From Mytilus californianus (Eukaryota > Mollusca > Bivalvia > Mytilida > Mytilidae), in NCBI RefSeq assembly GCF_021869535.1, contig NW_026262668.1, forward strand, positions 137,131,635-137,195,634: a stretch of 64,000 bases of DNA, in the 5' to 3' direction. The notes beneath the pieces were generated by a model, which was not told the DNA's origin, searched no databases, and worked only from the letters and a program-made list of their open reading frames with translations. This document shows positions 50,248 to 60,300 of this stretch, one piece after another (within the stretch, counting starts at the first letter, position 1; the number at the start of each line of letters is the position of its first letter). The position numbers and the translations under genes are program-made.

Positions 50248-51266
50248 TCGGAAGTCAGGTTTGAAACGGCCATTAGAAAATTGGCATTTTTGTACAATGC
50301 TTTAGAATAACAATGAAAACATATCTTTAGAAATGTTTGTTTATTTAGAAGTGTAGAAAAAATGTATTCTGCACTAATTTTGTACGCTGGTATAGCGTAG
50401 TGACGTCAATGCGGAGTTTTCCCGTGTGATAAGTACAATAACAAAATCCGAACGAACCAACATTATGACCGATTATAGACTACGGTAGGATATGGAGAGA
50501 ACAGACCCTGTATGCAAACATGTGGGGTGTGAATGTGAAAAAGGGCGAACATAGAGGTGAGCAAACATGATTTTGGGCAAACAGTCCCAGATTCAAAGTA
50601 AAGCCACTAAAGCCAGTAAAGCCTACTAAAGGGCCCCATTTACTGCTTTAGTAAAATTAAAAAGGTTAAGCAGAGCCAGAGAGGGCAAATAGTTCTAAAC
50701 AGTTTTTATTCTCTTTGTCAATGCATGCTTCTGGAATGTGTACTACACAATGGACTAATGCCTCTACAATATATAGTTTTTACCTATTTTACTGAAACAG
50801 CAATTTTGCAAGATTGAATTTCCCACCACACAGCTGAGATATTCATACAAATATCACTGCACAGCACCTCATCCACAGAACCTTTAATAGAATTTAATAA
50901 TGTTACATATACATGAATTGAACTAATTTAATCTTTATTTGAGTACATATTAAAAAATGAATAGTTCTATCTGGGGTATTTTCGACCAAATGCCTTTGAG
51001 ATAGGAAGAAATAAAATGATTCTTTGTAGCCACATTCTCAAATGGCATACACATTTTTTATTCTAGATTTTTATATTTTTTTTCTAACAAAAATATTAAC
51101 ATTGCCTATAAAAATTAATCGTTTAGACCATTACAACAAACGAAGAATTATAATGATTGGAAAATATATGAATAGCACAAATCTCTGTACAACGTAAATC
51201 CCGTTTCCAAAAGAATGTTTCAATATGGCCGTCCAACTTGAGGTTTAAAAGTTTAATCGCGAAATT
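50248..51266. promoter_or_regulatory. Probable shared 5' region of TMC and MINDY-4 genes
   Basis: Lies between the MINDY-4 start on the plus strand and the candidate TMC 5' exon on the minus strand. CG dinucleotides are more frequent around 50,070-50,460 than in flanking introns. No TATA box or start site can be assigned. Confidence 0.35.
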
Positions 51267-51347
51267 ATGGCGAAAGCTGCCAATATGGGGAAAGAACACA
51301 TAGAATGCATGGCATCATCGATAGTTCGAGAATATTTAAGTAGAAAG
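51267..51347 (+). CDS. MINDY4: MINDY-4 exon 1
   Basis: 81 bp, donor AAG|GTGGTG, phase 0. Encodes MAKAANMGKEHIECMASSIV and REYLSRK. A second in-frame ATG lies at 51,285. TAA at 51,246 closes the frame upstream. Confidence 0.85.
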
Positions 51348-54300
51348 GTGGTGTAAAATACCTGCTTAGATACATGATAATTAACATGTGGCCGGTGTTA
51401 CCGTCAAAGTGGCCTTACAACCTATAATTTTAATTTTTGTGTATTTAAGATTACAAAATTATTTCAATTGCACTATGATGAAAATATATTTTTAATAGAT
51501 GGATTTCTCTCGTTTTTTCTATTGATTATTTTGTTAACTGGGGAAAAACAGCTTACAAATAATTTTGATATAGTCTTTTAGATGATAAAGACTTAATTAA
51601 AGGGAGACAACTCAATTAATTTTCCTGTCCCATTCCATCAACTAGGCTGTGTTTGGATATACACCTAAGGCGGCTTATGGTTACCCATGGTTTGATAATT
51701 TGATATATGAAATATTAAACCATAGGTGCCCAAAGGTACCTAAGGGTAACCATACACTGTAGGCCGCCTCAGGCATATAACCAAACACAGCTCTAATTTA
51801 CCTGTCCCGTTCCATAACAAATGTCCCCTTTTCCCTCCTAAATGAATACCTTACATGGTCAATTTTATTTTTATATTCACATTTGAAGTTAAACTTAATT
51901 TAGATAAAGCAAGCTCTTGTGTTGTATTCGAATGATCTGTATCTAGTCTTAAGTCCCTTTACTTTTAGAAATTTGTTGTACCCCAAGACACAGTTCTTGG
52001 ACCTCTATTGTTCCTAGGGGCCATGGTGGCTGAGTGGTCTAAGTAGTTCATCTACAGTATCAATAGCCTGTCAACAATGAGGTTGTGAGTTCAAACCCTG
52101 CACTATTTGTTATAGTTTAACTATATTTGGTGTATAGACATGATAGAATTCATGTCAGTTTGACAGAAATAATCTGACTTTGAACTTATTTTATGGTTCT
52201 TTGGTCATTGCTTAATTTTTTGAGATTATTGGTTGATTGATCATGTTGATTGTTGTTTGCTTAATGTCCAGTGTTTTAAGTCATTACATCTGTTTTTCAG
52301 ATGTAACTACAATGTACTGTATAAGTAATAGGTCAATTATATGAAGGATTGTAAAATGTACGTACATGTCCATCTGTCAGTGGTAAACTGACATTGACCT
52401 TACTTTTATGGATCATTAATAATGTATAGTTCTGTAATATCTGTAGTCATGTAGTAAGACCTTAATCTTGAAGACTTTTAAAATAAAAGTTAATTATCAT
52501 CTGTTACGCAGGAGAGATATTACAGCATGTGCACTGATATTTTTATTCTTTCACATATTGAGAGAAATTTTAGTTTCGAATCGAGCCTGTAGTAGCTTCA
52601 GAAGGTATTGTCATAGTAAAAACCTGGCAAAAATAATATGTCCAGTCTTTGTCTGCATCCAGTATCGTAACTTTTCTTACCCTTAGTACCTGTAGCTGAA
52701 AGCTATGTAATTATAGAATATTTCCAAAAATCTTGACAGTTCATCTGGAGCTTGCAAATTACCATATTACCATGTGCAATACACGAACAGTATTTAACTG
52801 AAGGGGCTTTTAGTTAACAAACAGATTTAATGTACAATGTAAAAAGTACAATGTTTAGCACGATAGTTTTTTTTTTTTTCAGGGACTCAAGAATACTCTA
52901 CAAGTTATGGATGAGGAAATGCCACGTACAGAAGGAGCTATTAGTAACAGACAGTCTTTAATGAAAGAATTGCACATTGAAAGACTAATGAAAAGAAATA
53001 AGGTCAGTTTGAATGTGTTAATATATCAAATAGATAGTTAATTCTTCCTGAACAAGCTAAATAAGAGCGCTGTTCTTTTGTTTTTTGTGTGTTTTTTGCT
53101 GTGCATGTACTGATTTTGTGTCATGGATGGATACCCCATATCCTTTGTTTTTCTATTCTATTAAAACAAATATTTTTGCATGAAAAAATAATACAACTGG
53201 TTATTTCAAAATCTCATCTACCCGGTGATTTTATGTAGACAGGATAAAAAACACAATTTTTTTTCCTCCATGTGTAAATAAATAGATAAATTTGAATTTT
53301 ATCATGTTTATCATGTTTATGCTCAGAATAAATCTGCACTTGACAAAAGACACTTTATTGAACCAACACTTTCTCTTCCTGACAAATTGTTTGTTCTGTC
53401 TTACATTCAATTTGAAGCAACCTCTTTTGTACCACATAGTTGTGTGTTCCATCTTACATTAAGTGGACCAACACATTCTGTACCTGCCAAACTGTGTGTC
53501 CTATCTTAAATTCAGTGGATGTACGTATACCCTATTTTTTCCTCCTAAACTGTTTATGCAATCTTACACCAATGGACCTTCCAACCATTTCTTTATCTCA
53601 AGCACTATGTGTCCCATCTTAATTCAATAGACAAACCCTTTCTTTACCTCATAGACTGTGTGTTTCCCATCTTGCATTTAGCTCACCAACCATTTCTCTA
53701 CCTCATAAACTTTGTGTCCCATCTTAAATTCAATGGACCAACCTTTTCTCTACCTCATTAACTATGTGTGACATGTAAATCATAAACTCAATGGACCAAC
53801 CTTTTCTCTACCTCATTAACTATGTGTTACATGTACATCTTAAACTCATTGGACCAACCTTTTATGTACCTCATAAACTATGTGTCCCATTTAACATTTA
53901 AGAGACCAACCCTTTCTTCACCTATGAACTGTGTCCCAATATACATATATATTCAATGGACCAGCTGTTTCTGTACCTAGCAAAGTGGATACCAATATAT
54001 ATATATAGACAAAAACAGCCAAGGAGATAGTAATAAATTCATTTTTATAAGAGTTCAGTGGAGATTTTGGTAATGGACTATTCTAAATTTATTTTGGCAC
54101 AGTTGTTCAGGAGTCATATCAAAAGTTGATAACAGTGGATGTTTCTTAAGATCCGCTTTTAGAATTAATGGAAATTTCTTATTTTTAAGTGCCAATCTGC
54201 CTAAGAATCAGGCAGTGGTGAAAACATGACAAACAAAAACCCACTCAAGTTGACATTGATTTATGTTCAAAATGTATTTCAAGATATAATTTGGTTGAAA

Positions 54301-57300
54301 TGCACTAAAAATTAACAATTAAGGGGAGCTAACTCCGTAATTTGCTATCATTCTAACCAAAAGTTATCTAGAGAATTCTCAAATTACTAGACACGCAGAA
54401 ACGAGAGACCTACCATTTCTTATTCAGGATGAGGGTAACTTCAAAATAGGATGGTTAGGTCGGTGGGTTTTTTTTTCGGCCATGTTTTGATTTTTTTCAA
54501 AATTGCCTGATTCTTACAAAGACTGGCACTTAAATTTGTATGAATTAAAAGAGATGTTGAATATACATCAATAAGACAGCAACCCAATGTCACAAAAAGT
54601 ATCTGGAAGTAAATAGACAGTCTTCAACAATAGACACCAGGCAGGTGCTGTATGACCCTTATTCATGATATAATACAAATGTCATAACAGACAATACCAG
54701 TATTTATATACATATTTTAGAAACAGCAAAGACATTGAAAAATGAAATATCACACAATACAACATAGAAAAACTAAAGCAAATACAAACCCAATTATGAA
54801 TAGGAAATATTAAGAGAGCAATATCTTCTTGTAATCAAATATAATCATTAAGCACTGTCTCATTAACACTGGATGGTTATATTGGTATCATATTGATGTA
54901 TATGTTAGATTCAATGTTTATGTTTTCATATTCCCAGGAGAGAGATGATCCTTTCAGAGCTATGTTAGAGATAATCATTGCCAGCTTTGTTGAGAATGGA
55001 GTCAGTCAGCCAAAGTCTGAAAGTAGACCATCTACAGCCCAGAGAACAAAGCCTCCAGACATCCTAGATATCAGTCCTGCAGCCGACAGGCCAACTTCTC
55101 CTGCTGAACAGAGGCAAAACAGGGTATCATCTCAACCTGCAAAGAAAAGTATATATTTATTTTTTATTTTATGAAATGCTTTTTTTTTTTTTTGCCAAAC
55201 CTAGGGGCATTATGTTTTTCGGTCTGTGTGTCTGTTCGTCCGTCCGTCTGTCCCGCTTCAGGTTAAAGTTTTTGGTCAAGGTAGTTTTTGATGAAGTTGA
55301 AGTCAATCAACTTGAAACTTAGTACACATGTTCCCTATGATATGATCTTTCTAATTTTAATGCCAAATTAGAGTTTTGACCACAATTTCACGGTCCACTG
55401 AACATAGAAAATGATAGTGCGAGTGGGGCACCTGTGTACTAAAAAAATGGACACATTCTTGTTGTTTAATACATATGTAACACTCAGAAACGTGTCCTTC
55501 CCCCCAAACGTGTCCGAATCCCCCAAACGTGTCCATATGACGTCGCTGAACTGCAAAACATGTCTAGTTGTAAATGGGCGCTAAAGCATGTCGTTTGTAT
55601 AAACGCCCAAACGTGTCCAATCTCCCAAACGTGTCCATATGAAGCCTTAATTTTTCCTTTCTCTGAAAACTCAATCGTGTCCATCTTATAAAAAGTAAAA
55701 TAACAAAATTACAGAACTCCCAAAGATGTCCCCCGTTATTTGGTTATTGCGCTTTCATTGACGTATACTCCTTTCACTATTTCATTGCAAATTGAAATAT
55801 AATAGTCCTTTAAGTCTTTTTCAAACTAACAGTATAACCCGTGCGGAAGTGGGGCCTCCGTTCGGCTGTGCGGGATGTTAAAGTACGCAGCCATGTCATG
55901 TTATAATGTGGATATTAAATCAGATACCTCGTGTAGGGAGAATGCCCTCTCTCTGCACATTAAAATCCTTGTAACAACGCTTTCAGGATGCCGTCGGTGG
56001 TATGCTGCAAGGCAACATTTTTGTCCCCATCCATATACCCTTATTATCTAGTGGCAATTAGAATTTCCCCAACTTTTATTTCAAACGGCCTCTATTTAAA
56101 GAAGGGGAATGAAGGAGTGTCATACTGAAGTCCCGAAAAAAAAGCGGTCTTTCCCCGCTCCCAAAAATTATTATTTAATTCCGAGTGAGTCCCGAATAGT
56201 GCAAATTCCTATTATAACCGTACAAATTTAGGCCGAATCCCAAATTCCCGGAATGATAATGGCACAATCCAAAGTTTCGGAAATTATTCTTATAGAACCT
56301 ACCTATAGTATTTGTTGTTAATATGTTGTCGTCATGATAATGCATGAAATATTTTCCACTGAAAGCAATGTCTCTTGTTTGTGTGTCTTTAAGCATTGTT
56401 AAGTGATGCTCGAAACCCAAAATTTATATAAAAAAAAACAACCGAATACCAGTTTATAATTTCAAGAGCTTTTAAAGAAACAGAACTGTTGAAAAAAAAT
56501 GGAAAACACTTCTGCAGGAAGCCGGCAATATCCTCATACTAAAAGTACATGATTAATATAGTAAGGCATTACCGCAGTTTATTAGTACAAAATAATTTAC
56601 TTCTTTCAACTTTGTTCCTTTTTAATTACCGGTAATTTTGCCCCAAATACTTCAGGATTTATGTCTTTTGAATGCGGATTTTATCTTATTTAGGATCCAA
56701 CCGAAACCCGACATCTTCAGTCGTGTCCCCTATCTGTTCTGTTCTGTTCTGGTATATTCCTCCGTTTTATCGGAGCACTCCACTTATCGAATCAGTATTA
56801 GAATTTTAAATACTTAACCGAAAAAGCGGATATTTTTATATTTACGATATGAAAAATATAATTTTAAAATAAAATTAGTTTGTTAAAGTGAATAAAATAA
56901 AAGTTTATAATGTCTTTGATGATATAAAAATCATATATTAAAAGATTAATACAAAAAAAAAAAAAATATTATTCACACATCACCAATTACGGCACTTTGA
57001 TTCACCAATATGAATAAATAAAAAACAATTACAACCTAATGATTTCTATTCAATAGGTGCCCTGCCAAGGCAAATGTTAAAATTATATAGTATTATCTTT
57101 TATGCTGATATTTATAGACTGAACCAGTTAGCTTGGCATCCCATGCAGACTGTTCAGACTATATTTAATATTACTGTTCTATTTTCATGTCACTTGATAT
57201 CACATAAAAGTTGTGTACGCTTCATGTGTAAATGGTAGCATAAATCTTGTGTCTTCCTTTCTATATCTAGCAACTTGTCTATTGGTTGATTACTCATTAT

Positions 57301-60300
57301 GTCTAGTGCTGAGCAGTCTAGTATAATTTTGAGTAATAGTTCATTATTAATAACATTTGTTGTACCACCCCTTTCTATTTCTTGTAGCATTTTGAATAAT
57401 TTATCCATATATCGCTGCCTAACATCAGATAGACTTAAGCAATGTAGTAGGAAATGTAATGTTCCAAGGTTTCATCAGATTCATTGCATAGCTTGCAATT
57501 TGGTTGAATAGCATTTTTACTAAATTTTGCCCTAGTACTTTGGAGCATGTAGGTACCAGTTACTAGCTTACATTTGAATTCTGCCTTTTTTATGTCATAC
57601 ATATATATATTGGTTATTTCTAACACATTTCCAAATGTTATGTGGATTATTGACCGAATTTTTTTGAAGAGATAAATGTTTAAGTGTTGATTTTGTGTTA
57701 CATTCTATTGTCCAAATTGAAGACCAGTATTCATTTATTGATGTTTTCAATTGTTTTTTCTACATATATTTTGATGGAGGATGTTCCATAATTTCTTCTG
57801 CTTTTGGCAATTGATATTTTTGCAAAATTTTATTTATACGACAAATAAAAGAGTTGTCAAAATTTGAACTAATTTCCATGAAATTGCCGTGAACGTAATT
57901 GACGTCACTGAGAACATAATAGCGCTAAAAGTTTTGAGACGTTCAGGCGTTTTAAAGTGGACACGTTTTGGCGAATAACAATTATCGGACACGTTTGGGG
58001 GTTATGAAATTGGACACGTTTGGGCAATATTGAATATTACAGACACGTTTGGGGAGAATAGACACGTTTGGGGGAATCGGACACGTTTGGGGGGATGGAC
58101 ACGTTTGGGAGTGTTACACATATATTTTGTATTTCCAAACTTTTCAATACTAGATATGTCCACAAAGGCTTGCAGATTAAAAACTTTCCATCTTCGGAAT
58201 TCTGTTTTCTTCAAAAAGTTCACAGAAACATTGTTTTATATAAGAACCAGTATAACATGTTCTCTAAATTTTATTTTCTGACTTTCTTTAAACTATGTGT
58301 TACAGCTACAACAGTTAAATCTGGGGACTTACTTATTGAGGATGATGTAGAAAGTCACACAGTTCTTGGTGATGGTAAAGCTGGACTTATGGACACACCA
58401 ATTGTCAGTGAGATAGACCCTCCACATAGAACACAAACTAGACCAAGAAGTGCCAAAGTCAAAAATATGGGTGGTCCAATTTCTTCAAATTTAGATGTAT
58501 GTATTATGTATGTTTTGTCATCCAAGTTAATACAACTAATAAACAAATAAAAAATATTAACATTATATACAGTCAGACCTGGGTAAACCGTACCCTGAAT
58601 AAACCGGTTTCCAGTCCATTCCGGCTGAAAATTGAAGTTTCCAAATTCCAGTCTAATTATGCAGTTCCAATACTCTTTAAATACATTAATTATTACCTGT
58701 CAAAACCTGTTTATTTAATTCATTTAACATGTTAACAGTATTGATTGACATGCAATCAAAACAAAATTTTTTTACACAAGAGGTTTGTTTAGGTTAATCA
58801 ATTAGCAAGGTGTCAAACCTTGAACTTAAGTATTGAGCGTTTTTTTATTGAAACCCTATTACAGTTTCAATAAAAGAAACTAAAAGAAACAATTTGAATG
58901 TATTGTTGACTAATATATCTTGGCTGAAACTTTTGTTACAACATTGATAAAAGTTTTAAATAGCGGAGTTAGAAATTGACATAGTGATTTCGAAATGCTG
59001 TAACCTGTTGTGAACCCCGAAACTGATGACCCTGATGATGGAGAAGAACCGGATGACGACATTTCATTGCTGAGTTTATGGGTATGGTCAGAGACATATA
59101 TACACATGTGTATAGACATATATACACATGTGTATAGACATATATACACATGTGTATATAGACATATATACACATGTGTATATATGTCTCTGGTATGGTA
59201 CATTGTATGACAATGTTTCGATCATGATGAAATTTCGTTTGATAAAATTCTTGCTTTTTTTATCGGCTATTCCAACGTAGGAAATAAACGATGGAAGTAA
59301 AAGAAACTTGTTGAACAATTCAAACAACGTAAGAATTCTGATGCAAATGAAAGTGAGACTGAGAGCCTGATGCTACCAAGGCCGATTTGACATACAAGGA
59401 TATGTAAAAAAAACTGTTATTATATTATTTTTTTTAATTCGGGGGACAACCGATTTCTGAAATTTCTAAAGCCAATAAATACAATTACTGAAAACATGAT
59501 CTTGCGTAGTAAAATGGTGAAAAGGCACGGAACAATTGTAATGTTCATGTCAAAATATTTTCACACAAATCAAGACATAACTTTTAATAAATAGATTATT
59601 ACGGTATTTGTGTTTATTAATTTACATTTTACAATGAGACAGAACTTTTACTTGCAAAATATCTGATGTCAAATGTCAATAATTTCCTATCAATACGGAA
59701 ACCCTGAATAACCCGACCCACTGTCCAAACCGGCCCTTTTCATAGTCCCATAGGAGGCCAGTTTATACAGGTTTTACTGTATTATATTTTACAGCTGTAG
59801 ATGTCCATTGAATACTTACATGCACTAGATGCAAAATAAACGCTTGCCATATTGTATTGACACGTGTCTGTTGTTGAATACCTGCAGTCTGTTGACCTCT
59901 AGATTTCTTTGTTTTCATGTTTTTGGGTTGGTATTTTTATTAACCATTATTCAACTTCTCCTTTTATTCCCAGGGGTGAGTCTGTGAAATAGAGATATAT
60001 GTTTATTTTAATTCAGTATGAAACAAAGGAAAATAAATTGGTAATTTTTTTTAAGTCAAATACCGTTGAATATAAAACTTCTAAAAAAACAGTTTATGAT
60101 GGATAACTATCAATTTCAATTTTATTATTATCAGTATCTTATAACATATTTCTGAAAAATGAAATATTTGCTGCCATTTTTACTATTTCAATATTGCAAA
60201 ATCCTGTCATAGAAAAACTAATACTTAATTTCCATAGCATTAATTATTTGATTAAAATGATGTGGTGATATATAATTAATACAGGGTACCTTGTTTTTAC

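Noticed and set aside
52017-52110. Functional tRNA gene
   Set aside because: Boxes A and B are good, but acceptor-stem ends do not pair and the sequence continues into repeat-like DNA, so a SINE head fits better.
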